Assembly (NCBI RefSeq): GCF_030056665.1
Contig: NZ_JASHIG010000056.1
Length of the DNA stretch: 30,198 nucleotides
Origin: Flectobacillus roseus
GTDB lineage: Bacteria; Bacteroidota; Bacteroidia; Cytophagales; Spirosomataceae
Reading direction: 5' to 3' (one strand)
Part shown: positions 17,125 to 24,944 of the stretch, one piece after another
How the letters are laid out: every line of letters starts with the position of its first letter
Numbering within the stretch: position 1 is the first letter of the stretch
The notes under the pieces: model-generated
What the model saw: the letters and a program-made list of their open reading frames with translations, nothing else
The model's database searches: none
Told to the model about the DNA's origin: nothing
Program-made: the position numbers and the translations under genes

Positions 17125-17155
17125 AAACATGGGGCGACAAGGGTCGCCCTTGTTT
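17125..17155 (-). terminator. Terminator of the LytTR gene
   Basis: GGGCGAC-AAGG-GTCGCCC (17132-17149) forms the core stem. On the minus strand it is followed by ATGTTTTTAA. It lies 43 bases past the stop of the LytTR gene. Confidence 0.65.
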
Positions 17156-17191
17156 CCTAAATACCTAACCACTAATATTTTTTACTATGAA

Positions 17192-17662
17192 TTAGTTTTC
17201 AAAATATTGACGTCTTTTTTCCAAGAAGTCTTTCTTCTTACGACGAGATACGCTAATCTTTGCTCCACTTTTCAACTCCACAAACATATCCTCTTTTACG
17301 TCGTATTGAACAATGTAGTTCAGGTTAACCGCAAATGACTTGTGAACTCTCACAAACATTTCGGCATCTAATTTACTCAAAAAATCTTTCATTGTACGAG
17401 AAACTAGTAAGTTTTTTCCATTACTGAAGTAAAACTTAGTATAATTGCTCGTTGCTTCGAGATGAGTGATGTCTTTCCAAGCCACAGAAATGCTTTTTTT
17501 GCAGCAAACTGGCAAAGAAATAAAACCTTCTTTGATATTCTCACGTTTTACAACGTCAGAAATTTTTGGTAGACGAAGTGTCTCCAGTGAGTAGGCATTG
17601 TATTCTGTTGATGGTACAGATACAGCAATAGAGGGCAAGTTAGAAATTCTTGATGTTACCAT
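17192..17662 (-). CDS. LytTR-family DNA-binding regulator without receiver domain
   Basis: This is a 156-residue protein. The C-terminal half (about 55-150) is a LytTR DNA-binding domain, with DITHLEATSNYTKFYFSNGK, the FVRVHKSFAVNLNYIVQYD core and ISVSRRKKKDF near the end. The N-terminal 50 residues match no domain I recognise, and there is no response-regulator receiver, so it is not a classical two-component output. Many Bacteroidota carry such stand-alone LytTR proteins. A perfect 18-bp palindrome lies about 100 bases upstream, and a near copy lies upstream of the neighbouring response regulator, which suggests shared control. Confidence 0.88.
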   Translation of the reverse strand: MVTSRISNLPSIAVSVPSTEYNAYSLETLRLPKISDVVKRENIKEGFISLPVCCKKSISVAWKDITHLEATSNYTKFYFSNGKNLLVSRTMKDFLSKLDAEMFVRVHKSFAVNLNYIVQYDVKEDMFVELKSGAKISVSRRKKKDFLEKRRQYFEN

Positions 17663-17764
17663 GATAGTTATAAGTTACGTTCGGAAAATATATAATTTTA
17701 AAGGACTATGTCATGGTTAGGTAAATTGGTATCACAAAATTCTTCATTTTTATGGTACCTGTCA

Positions 17765-17782
17765 ATCACATCATGATGTGAT
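17765..17782. promoter_or_regulatory. Candidate operator: perfect 18-bp palindrome upstream of the LytTR gene
   Basis: ATCACATCATGATGTGAT is self-complementary over all 18 bases. A second arm, GGTATCACA at 17728-17736, is the inverted copy of TGTGATACC at 17777-17785, so the region holds more than one half-site. The core CACATCATGATGTGAT recurs with one change at 18675-18690. The surrounding 17663-17880 stretch has no gene. Confidence 0.55.
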
Positions 17783-17880
17783 ACCTATCCCCCAACGCCT
17801 CTAACAATCACTAAATCAATATATTTTCTCTTCGTAAAATACTACTTTCAGTATTTAACACTATCTATGGTTTCCAATTT

Positions 17881-18531
17881 CTAAACAATTCTTTCATGAA
17901 TTGCCTTTGCTACGGCCTCTGTTTGCGAGTGAACATGTAACTTATCGTAAATCTTTTTGATGTGCGAACGTACAGTGTCCATGGTTATACCACATTTGTC
18001 AGCAATCATCTTGTAGCTATTCCCTTTGACCAATAAATTAAGGATTTCGGTTTCGCGTTCTGTAAGCTTATATGATACGTTATCTGCTACACGAGGTTGC
18101 TGTTGAGGTAACATTTGTAGCACTTTTCTAGCTATACTAGAGGTCATAGGTGCTCCACCGTGATGTGCATCAATGATTGCTTCAAGCAATTTGGTCGGAG
18201 GAGTTCGCTTGAGCATATACCCAACCGCTCCTGAACAAATGGCCTCAAAAATATTTTCATTATCGTCAAATACCGTGAACATCAATACGTTAACCTGTGG
18301 CGCTATTCTTTTGATCGTCTTCAGACCATTTATACCATTGGCAACGGGCATGTCAATATCCATCAATACCACGTCGGGTTTGTATAAGTTTACTTGTGAC
18401 TCTACATTTTCGCAATTCACAAAAGCTCCGACTAATTCAAAACCCATAGAGCCTCTCAAGAGTACCGAAAGGCTCTCTCGAAGGTCTGGATTATCTTCAT
18501 ACACTACTATTTTGATGGGTGCTGTATCCAT
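17881..18531 (-). CDS. NarL/FixJ-type response regulator
   Basis: This 216-residue two-component output protein has a receiver domain (1-125) with the phosphoacceptor D58 in VLMDIDMP, T86 and K108 in place. A LuxR-type helix-turn-helix follows (LTERETEILNLLVKGNSYKMIADKCGITMDTVRSHIKKIYDKL, about 152-195). I chose the ATG at 18531 (MDTAPIKIVVYEDN), because it has an AAAGGA ribosome-binding sequence nine bases upstream. The longer frame starts at a TTG and adds ten residues unlike the family. No histidine kinase is adjacent, so it is an orphan in this window. Confidence 0.92.
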   Translation of the reverse strand: MDTAPIKIVVYEDNPDLRESLSVLLRGSMGFELVGAFVNCENVESQVNLYKPDVVLMDIDMPVANGINGLKTIKRIAPQVNVLMFTVFDDNENIFEAICSGAVGYMLKRTPPTKLLEAIIDAHHGGAPMTSSIARKVLQMLPQQQPRVADNVSYKLTERETEILNLLVKGNSYKMIADKCGITMDTVRSHIKKIYDKLHVHSQTEAVAKAIHERIV

Positions 18532-18674
18532 GTTTAATTTTCCTTTATTGATTAATTCCAAGTAGTAATAGATGTTTTTGCTTTCAATGGCGAATAAAAC
18601 CCGTGATAAGCGTCATAAATATACAAAGAAAAGCTAGAGATAGCCTTCAATCAGAGGATAAAATGAGTTAACGC

Positions 18675-18690
18675 CACATCATCATGTGAT
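18675..18690. promoter_or_regulatory. Second copy of the palindromic operator motif
   Basis: CACATCATCATGTGAT differs at one base from the core of the palindrome at 17767-17782. It lies about 145 bases upstream of the response regulator and six bases before TATATTTG (18696-18703), a full plus-strand -7 match. A bound factor there could affect transcription in either direction. Confidence 0.5.
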
Positions 18691-18831
18691 ATGTGTATAT
18701 TTGCCATGAGCACAAAAGCTCATAAGCTATTTTTTTTCTGTTATTAATACGATTAATCACAGATTCATTCGGCAAGACTCTCATTTGTGGAGTATTAATA
18801 GAAACCTAACAAACGACTCAGAAAGTTTTCT

Positions 18832-18839
18832 TACCTTTG
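18832..18839 (+). promoter_or_regulatory. Candidate -7 element for the lipoprotein gene
   Basis: TACCTTTG fully matches TAnnTTTG and would give a leader of about 55 bases to the GTG start at 18902. No clear -33 box is seen. Confidence 0.35.
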
Positions 18840-18901
18840 TCACAATACTTTTACTGCATATTTGTTAACCATACATAGTGTTACTCAATCATTCATTTAT
18901 T

Positions 18902-19483
18902 GTGAAAAAACAAATACTTCTCTTCTGTTCTATTTTTCTTTTAGGTGGATTACAAGCTTGCCAAGAAAAGAAAAGTAACGACCAAATTCAAGTCAATAGT
19001 CTCGATGCTACTACCAATAACCAAGGCGCTGATTTGAATAACTACTCTCCTATTTTTCAGTCAATCCTAAAATCAGATGCTGGAATGGCTAGAGGGGTAT
19101 CGCTAGGTGATACTTTTGATGGTATCAAAGAAAGTACGCTTCCTTCTGAAACGCAACCAGACAATGGTCGTAGCTATACAGAGTATTTTGACAATACTGA
19201 TCTTAATTTTGCGGATATCCTATACAGTAAAGATAATGCCAACAAAGTAAGTGAAATTGCGATTGATGTTTACATAGAAAAACAACCTACGGTAGACAGT
19301 CTTTTTCAGGAATTCAAATCGTACTTTAATAAGAAGTATGGTGCAGGAACAGACAAACCCAAAGCTACCTCTTGGGAAATTGCCAACGGAAAGCAAATGC
19401 TAGTACTTCAAAATGTAAGTACGCAAAAAGACCCAGGCTTTAAAATTGTATTTGCTAATAAATCGGACAAAGAAGTTCAATAA
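18902..19483 (+). CDS. Hypothetical lipoprotein
   Basis: This is a 193-residue protein starting at a GTG (MKKQILLFCSIFLLGG...). The signal peptide ends in LQAC, so Cys20 would be lipidated. An upstream in-frame GTG at 18878 would add eight residues and is less likely, because the KK-hydrophobic signal begins at 18902. The mature part is polar, with a conserved-looking GVSLGDTFDGIKE segment and a mixed alpha/beta C-terminal half. No family is recognised. It is probably attached to the periplasmic or outer-membrane face. It is followed by a very strong terminator shared with ilvE. Confidence 0.75.
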   Translation: MKKQILLFCSIFLLGGLQACQEKKSNDQIQVNSLDATTNNQGADLNNYSPIFQSILKSDAGMARGVSLGDTFDGIKESTLPSETQPDNGRSYTEYFDNTDLNFADILYSKDNANKVSEIAIDVYIEKQPTVDSLFQEFKSYFNKKYGAGTDKPKATSWEIANGKQMLVLQNVSTQKDPGFKIVFANKSDKEVQ

Positions 19484-19490
19484 GTCATAA

Positions 19491-19538
19491 CAAACAAAAA
19501 GGAGTCCTGTGAAATTTCACAGGACTCCTTTTTGTTTG
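19491..19538. terminator. Bidirectional terminator between the lipoprotein and ilvE genes
   Basis: A perfect 24-bp self-complementary sequence is centred on GTGAAATTTCAC, with A- and T-runs at its ends. It serves both converging genes. Confidence 0.9.
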
Positions 19539-19561
19539 GTCAGAAAATGATTTTCCAATCA

Positions 19562-20626
19562 TTACACTTTATATACCCAACCTCTTGAATCTTCTTTCAC
19601 GCCCAAACGAATTGAGTTAATTTCTTCATAAACTCTTTTCGAGAATGCATCTGCTGGGCGCTCAGGTAATTCGTAGTCTTGTCCTTCAAAACCAATCGTT
19701 GAAATTGGAGCAATAACAGCTGCTGTACCAGCACCAAATGCTTCTTGTACCTTACCTGCTTTAATTCCTTCTACTAACTCAGCAACTGACAGTTGACGTT
19801 CTTCAACTTCCATACCCCAGTCACGAGCGATTTGTAAGACAGATTTACGAGTAACACCGTCCAAAATAGTATCGCCTGTTGGTGCTGTAACTAATTTGTT
19901 ATCAATCACAAACAATAAGTTCATTGTTCCTGCTTCTTCTACATATTGGTGTGTAGCAGCATCAGTCCAAATGATTTGGTCATATCCTTCTTGTGCTGCC
20001 AACTGAGTTGGGTACAATGAGCCACCGTAGTTACCTGCATTTTTCGAGAAACCAACACCACCGTGAGCAGAACGAATATATTGCGTTTCAACTTTCACAC
20101 GCAAAGGCTTGCTGTAATAAGCCCCTACTGGACAGTTGAAAATCATAAACTTATACGTTTTTGAAGGAGTAACACCTACGTATTCGTCTGTCGAGAACAT
20201 AAATGGACGAATATACATAGAACATCCAGGCTTAGCAGGAATCCATGCAGAATCTAGTTTCAACAATGCAGAAAGACCTTCCATGAAGATATCCTCTGGA
20301 ATTTCTGGCATGCACATACGTACAGCTGACTTGTTCAAACGAGCCCAGTTATCGTGCGGTCTAAACACGAGGATTTCACCTTCAGCATTTTTGTAGGCTT
20401 TCATACCTTCAAAAATCGCTTGACCATAATGTAGCGACATCATCGCTGGCGTATAAGAAATAGGACCATAAGGTACAATCTGAGGCGTTTGCCAAGCACC
20501 ATCTTTGTAATCAACCACCAACATGTGGTCAGCAAACGAGCGTCCAAAAACTAGGTTGTCGAAATCAACCGCATCAATTCTCGATTTCTCAATCTGATGA
20601 ATTTCGATTTGCACTGTATCTGTCAT
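19562..20626 (-). CDS. ilvE: Branched-chain amino acid aminotransferase
   Basis: This is a fold-type IV PLP transaminase that interconverts Leu, Ile and Val with their 2-keto acids using 2-oxoglutarate. The 354-residue length fits the longer, eukaryotic-like BCAT class rather than the 309-residue enterobacterial form. The PLP lysine is K195 in GGVGFSKNAGNYGGS. YVEEAGTMNLLFV and the TILDGVTRKSVL segment are also conserved. It is cytoplasmic. The adenosyltransferase gene lies 29 bases upstream on the same strand, so they are probably cotranscribed. Confidence 0.95.
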   Translation of the reverse strand: MTDTVQIEIHQIEKSRIDAVDFDNLVFGRSFADHMLVVDYKDGAWQTPQIVPYGPISYTPAMMSLHYGQAIFEGMKAYKNAEGEILVFRPHDNWARLNKSAVRMCMPEIPEDIFMEGLSALLKLDSAWIPAKPGCSMYIRPFMFSTDEYVGVTPSKTYKFMIFNCPVGAYYSKPLRVKVETQYIRSAHGGVGFSKNAGNYGGSLYPTQLAAQEGYDQIIWTDAATHQYVEEAGTMNLLFVIDNKLVTAPTGDTILDGVTRKSVLQIARDWGMEVEERQLSVAELVEGIKAGKVQEAFGAGTAAVIAPISTIGFEGQDYELPERPADAFSKRVYEEINSIRLGVKEDSRGWVYKV

Positions 20627-20655
20627 ATTAATATTGCGTTATGCTATTTTCTCAA

Positions 20656-21204
20656 CTAAACTCTGGCTTTCCAAGCCACTTCTGCCACACCGAGTTGTTT
20701 GGCCATAAAACGGCAAAGTATAAATAAATAATCGGATAGCCTATTCAAATATCGGATAACCAAGTAATCGGTATCGTTTTCTTCTGCTAATCGTACCACT
20801 TGACGTTCGGCTCTTCGGCATACGGTTCTGGCAACATGCCCAAACGATACATGTTGATGCCCACCTGGCAAAATAAAGAATCGCATAGGTTCTAAGTCTT
20901 CATTCATGACATCCATTGCTTTTTCCAAAGCTTCGATATCACTCTCGTGCAAATCAGGAATTTGTTTCTTTGTTTGCTCTGGTTCTGAAGCCAATATCGA
21001 ACCAATGGTAAATAATCTATCTTGGATTTCCTTTAAAAGAGCTTTTTTATCTGTATTTACTTCAAAATCGCCCAATAATCCAATGTAAGCATTCAGTTCA
21101 TCAACTGTTCCGTAAGCTTCAATTCGTAATTCAGCTTTCGAAATTCTTGTGCCTCCTACCAACGAAGTTGTCCCTCGGTCACCACTTTTTGTATAAATTT
21201 TCAT
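20656..21204 (-). CDS. Cob(I)alamin adenosyltransferase, PduO type
   Basis: It transfers the adenosyl group of ATP to cob(I)alamin to make coenzyme B12. The 182-residue protein has the N-terminal ATP-binding motif YTKSGDRGTTSLVGG, the VDELNAYIG segment, and the C-terminal CRRAERQVVRL and RYLNRLSDYLFILCR helices. The ATG at 21204 (MKIYTKSGD) is chosen because the family begins there; the longer frame adds six residues. It precedes ilvE in one operon. I see no cobalamin riboswitch upstream. Confidence 0.93.
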   Translation of the reverse strand: MKIYTKSGDRGTTSLVGGTRISKAELRIEAYGTVDELNAYIGLLGDFEVNTDKKALLKEIQDRLFTIGSILASEPEQTKKQIPDLHESDIEALEKAMDVMNEDLEPMRFFILPGGHQHVSFGHVARTVCRRAERQVVRLAEENDTDYLVIRYLNRLSDYLFILCRFMAKQLGVAEVAWKARV

Positions 21205-21299
21205 GAAGAACTTAACCGTCAAAGTTTTACAACTAACCTAAATTTTTACCTCTCGAAGCTAATTCATAGCCAATCAATTAGCCCAAATGCTTAATAATA

Positions 21300-21307
21300 C
21301 AAAGCTA
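21300..21307 (-). promoter_or_regulatory. Candidate -7 element for the adenosyltransferase-ilvE operon
   Basis: It reads TAGCTTTG on the minus strand, about 96 bases before the start codon, a full TAnnTTTG match without a clear -33 box. Confidence 0.3.
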
Positions 21308-21503
21308 TGTTTTTTTTGAGGATTTTTGCTTATAAAATTGCAAAAAATAATTGTTATAACAACAAAATTTTATTTGGCATAAATCCTTCAAACTCTACCC
21401 TATTCCTATTAGATACCAAACATCCTAATGTGATTAGTCAAGAACTGAAAAAAGTCAATCGAGAATTGTTTCCACAAAATTAGAAAACCTAAGCTTTCTG
21501 AAG

Positions 21504-21511
21504 TAATTTTG
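21504..21511 (+). promoter_or_regulatory. Candidate -7 element for the DUF1648 gene
   Basis: TAATTTTG followed by CGG is identical to the tRNA promoter box and lies about 108 bases before the ATG at 21619. The 414-base divergent spacer (21205-21618) holds this and the opposing -7 box, and I see no gene in it. Confidence 0.35.
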
Positions 21512-21618
21512 CGGTCTGAAAAATGGGGATTTGGTCACTCAGTCTCATGTCATTGGTTCATAAAACGTAAATCTGACTAAATCACAACCCTACCAACGAT
21601 AAGAGACAGTCTGAAAAA

Positions 21619-22131
21619 ATGAGTGTAGAATTATTTATCTCGAGAACGTGGCGTTATGCCTCTATGTTAGCCTTTGCGCTAATATTGTTGTTTACCTATC
21701 GTGGCCTGCCAGATTATACAGCAGTTCACTTCGGGCCAAATGGTAGAGGTGATGGCTTCTTACCCAAAGACGAAATCTTCTATCTCTTCTTAGCCATTTC
21801 ACTGGTTGTCAATATTTTGCCTATTACCTTGGCAAAAATGATCCTTAAATTACCAGATACTTCTTTTTCTTGGATTCCTAATAAAAAATGGTTAGCCAAT
21901 CGTAAAGACTTGAATGCTGCCATTGGCAACTGGTTGAACTTTCTACCTGCTTTTATCAATACTTTTTTGATTTTAGTACTCCGTGCTATTTTGACTCTCA
22001 ACGACGATCGCAGTTTTAATACTAGTTATACTTATTTGCTAGTGGTTGGCGTAGCACTTACATTAGCTTGGTTATTTTATTTGCCTGTCAAATTGTTATA
22101 TACCAATCCAAGTGTAATAGAAGAAGATTAA
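21619..22131 (+). CDS. DUF1648-domain membrane protein
   Basis: This 170-residue membrane protein has four hydrophobic helices. The segment after the first helix, LPDYTAVHFGPNGRGDGFLPK, is the DUF1648 signature found in SdpI-like and other small membrane proteins. The function is unknown. It ends 68 bases before queA on the same strand, so readthrough is possible, but no functional link is evident. Confidence 0.75.
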   Translation: MSVELFISRTWRYASMLAFALILLFTYRGLPDYTAVHFGPNGRGDGFLPKDEIFYLFLAISLVVNILPITLAKMILKLPDTSFSWIPNKKWLANRKDLNAAIGNWLNFLPAFINTFLILVLRAILTLNDDRSFNTSYTYLLVVGVALTLAWLFYLPVKLLYTNPSVIEED

Positions 22132-22199
22132 TTTGACAAAGCTAATCGCTCAAATTCCGACATTAAAAGTATCGGTACAAATACTTAATTAACAATACC

Positions 22200-23426
22200 A
22201 TGAACGAGCTTTCTATAACAGATATTAAATTATCTGATTATACTTATGAGCTTCCTGATGAAAGAATTGCTAAATTTCCCTTGTCTGAAAGAGACCAGTC
22301 TAAGCTACAGGTATATAATCAAGGTGAAATCACGCATACTCAGTTTTATCAAATCGCAGACTATCTTCCAGAAGGTAGTCTGTTGGTTTTTAATAATACC
22401 AAAGTTATTCCAGCAAGAATACACTTTCAGAAACCTACGGGAGCTACCATTCAAATTTTCTTATTACATCCCATTGCCCCTACTGCGGTTATTAACTTGG
22501 CAATGGAGGTAAGTGATAGCTGTATTTGGGAATGTATGATTGGTAACAAAAAACGTTTTAAGAAAAACGATATTCTTCAGCGTACTCTACAAGTCAATGG
22601 TAATGAAGTAGTTGTATCAGCCAAATTAGCCGATGAGGAGCAAAATCATGTCGAGCTCTCTTGGCAAAATTTGAGTAATGACGCTCCTATTTTGTTTGTT
22701 GATTTGATTCAATCTTTGGGTGAAATCCCTTTACCTCCTTACTTGAATCGCGAAACAGAATCATCTGATTATGAAACTTATCAGACTGTTTATAGCGAGA
22801 AAAAAGGAGCTGTAGCTGCACCAACCGCAGGATTGCATTTTACAGAACAAGTTTTACAAAAACTTCAGCAAGCTGGTTTTAAACAAGATTTTTTGACACT
22901 TCACGTTGGTGCGGGAACTTTCCAACCTATCAAAGTCGAAAATATTGTAGAGCACCGCATGCATAATGAGCAGATTGTTTTTTCTAGAAAAAATCTTCAG
23001 ACTTTACTCCAACATGAAGGACCGATTATTCCAGTAGGTACCACCTCGATGCGTGCGCTCGAAAGTTTGTATTGGTTTGGGGTAAAATTAGGGAAAGGTG
23101 ACTCTGATTTTTTGATAGAAAAACTCTATCCATATCATCATACTGAAACACTTCCTAGTCGACAAGAATCATTTGCCACAATCCTCAATTTTATGGAAAG
23201 CAATGATATTGAAGAACTTACAGGAGAAACCGAGATTTTCATATTCTCTGGTTATCAATTCAAGGTTTGTAGAGGCATTATTACCAACTATCACCAACCC
23301 GAAAGTACATTAGTATTGCTTATTGCTGCCCTTATCGGCGAAGATTGGCGCAAAGTATACCAAGAAGCTATGGAAAAAGACTATCGCTTTTTGAGCTACG
23401 GCGACTCATCGCTGTTGTTGCCATAA
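22200..23426 (+). CDS. queA: S-adenosylmethionine:tRNA ribosyltransferase-isomerase (QueA family)
   Basis: It transfers the ribosyl part of SAM to 7-aminomethyl-7-deazaguanine in tRNA to give epoxyqueuosine. The conserved segments LPDERIAKFPLSERDQSKL (near 18), VFNNTKVIPAR, YQTVYSEKKGAVAAPTAGLHFT and VGAGTFQPI are all present, as are TTSMRALESL and ITNYHQPESTLVLLIAALIG. The 408-residue length exceeds the usual 340-360, largely through an insertion between about 295 and 345 (FGVKLGKGDSDFLIEKLYPY...) and a lengthened middle region. This form looks like a lineage variant, and whether it keeps standard QueA activity is an inference. Confidence 0.88.
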   Translation: MNELSITDIKLSDYTYELPDERIAKFPLSERDQSKLQVYNQGEITHTQFYQIADYLPEGSLLVFNNTKVIPARIHFQKPTGATIQIFLLHPIAPTAVINLAMEVSDSCIWECMIGNKKRFKKNDILQRTLQVNGNEVVVSAKLADEEQNHVELSWQNLSNDAPILFVDLIQSLGEIPLPPYLNRETESSDYETYQTVYSEKKGAVAAPTAGLHFTEQVLQKLQQAGFKQDFLTLHVGAGTFQPIKVENIVEHRMHNEQIVFSRKNLQTLLQHEGPIIPVGTTSMRALESLYWFGVKLGKGDSDFLIEKLYPYHHTETLPSRQESFATILNFMESNDIEELTGETEIFIFSGYQFKVCRGIITNYHQPESTLVLLIAALIGEDWRKVYQEAMEKDYRFLSYGDSSLLLP

Positions 23427-23470
23427 TAGTAAGTTGTGAATAATAGCATCTTATACTAACTGCTTACCAG

Positions 23471-23534
23471 TCGGCTATTAGCTTATAAGTCAAAACGAAA
23501 AAATATTTTCCACTTGCCCAAAGCTGATAGCCGA
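23471..23534. terminator. Hairpin between converging queA and rarA
   Basis: TCGGCTATTAGCTT (23471-23484) pairs with AAGCTGATAGCCGA (23521-23534), with one T-G pair and a 36-base loop. It lies in the 123-base spacer and has no T-run. Confidence 0.4.
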
Positions 23535-23549
23535 AATTCCAAAGCCCTT

Positions 23550-24824
23550 TTAATACTGATACCAATCTCCCCAATCATTTCGTAGTTTTTGACGGATTTT
23601 TTCTTCTGCTGAATTTTGTTGTGGTTCAAACAATTTTGTTTTTTCTATCTCTTTCGGGAAAAACTCTTGCTCAGCAAAATTCCCTTTATAGTCATGGGCA
23701 TATTTGTATCCTTTTCCATAATCGAGTGACTTCATGAGTTTGGTTGGAGCATTTCGCAAATGCAGCGGTACAGGAAGATTGCCCGTTTGTCTAACCAATT
23801 CTTGAGCCTCACCAATAGCCAAATAAGCCGAATTACTTTTAGGAGAGGTTGCCAAATAAATGACCGCCTCCGACAAGATAATCCTAGATTCGGGCATACC
23901 AACCACGCGAATCGCCTGAAAGCATGTGTTAGCCATCAGAAGAGCATTGGGGTTAGCTAATCCAATATCTTCAGCAGCCAAAATAACCAAGCGTCTTGCT
24001 ATGAATTCTATATCTTCGCCTCCCTCCAACATGCGAGCCAACCAATACACAGCCGCATTAGGGTCTGACCCACGAATAGACTTAATAAATGCCGAGATAA
24101 TATCATAATGTTGCTCGCCATCTTTGTCATACATCGCAATGTTTTGTTGCAACTTATCTACTACCATTTCATTGGTAATCTTCAGCGATTCTCCAGCCTG
24201 CTGGAAGTTTGTCACCAACTCTAGAATGTTATACAGCTTTCGCCCGTCGCCTCCTGAAAACTGCAAGATAGCATCATACTCTACGATTTCTATATCCCTA
24301 TTTTTCAAAAAACTATCTTTCAATAAAGCCTGATTTAACATCAAAATCAAATCATCTTTTTCCAAAGATTTTAGTACATATACCTGACAACGAGACAATA
24401 ATGCCGAAATCACCTCAAAAGAAGGATTTTCGGTGGTAGCACCAATCAGCGTCACAACCCCTTGTTCCACAGCACCCAATAGAGAATCCTGTTGGGATTT
24501 TGAAAAACGGTGAATCTCATCGATAAATAAAATTGGCGAAGGTGTATCAAAAAACTTTTGTTTTTTGGCAGAATCTATAGTTTCACGAATATCCTTTACC
24601 CCCGCACTAATGGCAGAAAGTGTATGAAAAGGGCGTTTCAATGTTTTGGCAATGATACTCGCCAAAGTAGTTTTGCCAACCCCAGGAGGTCCCCACAAAA
24701 TAAAGGAAGGAATACGACCAGCCTCAACAGCTCTGCGCAAAACAGCTTTTTCTCCAACCAAATGGTCTTGACCCACATAATCATCTAGCGTCTGCGGACG
24801 CATCCTTTCGGCTAATGGTTGCAT
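23550..24824 (-). CDS. rarA: Replication-associated recombination protein A (RarA/MgsA AAA+ ATPase)
   Basis: This 424-residue clamp-loader-like ATPase acts at stalled replication forks. Walker A GPPGVGKT is at 45-52 and Walker B ILFIDEIHRF at 97-106, followed by sensor I TENPSFE and the C-terminal MgsA tetramerisation domain (IRGSDPNAAVYWLARMLEGGED ... LVRQTGNLPVPLHLRNAPTKLMK). All catalytic motifs are intact. It is preceded on the same strand by rtcB, with a terminator-like hairpin in between, so it is probably a separate unit. Confidence 0.95.
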   Translation of the reverse strand: MQPLAERMRPQTLDDYVGQDHLVGEKAVLRRAVEAGRIPSFILWGPPGVGKTTLASIIAKTLKRPFHTLSAISAGVKDIRETIDSAKKQKFFDTPSPILFIDEIHRFSKSQQDSLLGAVEQGVVTLIGATTENPSFEVISALLSRCQVYVLKSLEKDDLILMLNQALLKDSFLKNRDIEIVEYDAILQFSGGDGRKLYNILELVTNFQQAGESLKITNEMVVDKLQQNIAMYDKDGEQHYDIISAFIKSIRGSDPNAAVYWLARMLEGGEDIEFIARRLVILAAEDIGLANPNALLMANTCFQAIRVVGMPESRIILSEAVIYLATSPKSNSAYLAIGEAQELVRQTGNLPVPLHLRNAPTKLMKSLDYGKGYKYAHDYKGNFAEQEFFPKEIEKTKLFEPQQNSAEEKIRQKLRNDWGDWYQY

Positions 24825-24887
24825 GATTTTAGTATTAAACTTTTCTTAAAACGCTAAGTTAAATAATAGAAAAGTCTCAAAATAACA

Positions 24888-24929
24888 AAGCCTCCTATTT
24901 TCAGAAAAACTCCTGAGAATAGAAGGCTT
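24888..24929 (-). terminator. Terminator of rtcB
   Basis: AAGCCTCCTATTTTCAG pairs with CTGAGAATAGAAGGCTT (one wobble and one mismatch), 16 bases past the rtcB stop. On the minus strand it is followed by TGTTATTTTG. Confidence 0.65.
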
Positions 24930-24944
24930 ATTGTTCAAAAGATA

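Noticed and set aside
18706..18737. A terminator or small RNA (ATGAGC-ACAAAA-GCTCAT followed by TTTTTTTT)
   Set aside because: The stem has only six base pairs and starts where the nearby -7 element would begin transcription, so no sensible transcript would end there.
21205..21618. A cobalamin riboswitch before the PduO-type gene
   Set aside because: No B12-box (GCCACTG-like) sequence or matching fold is visible in the spacer.
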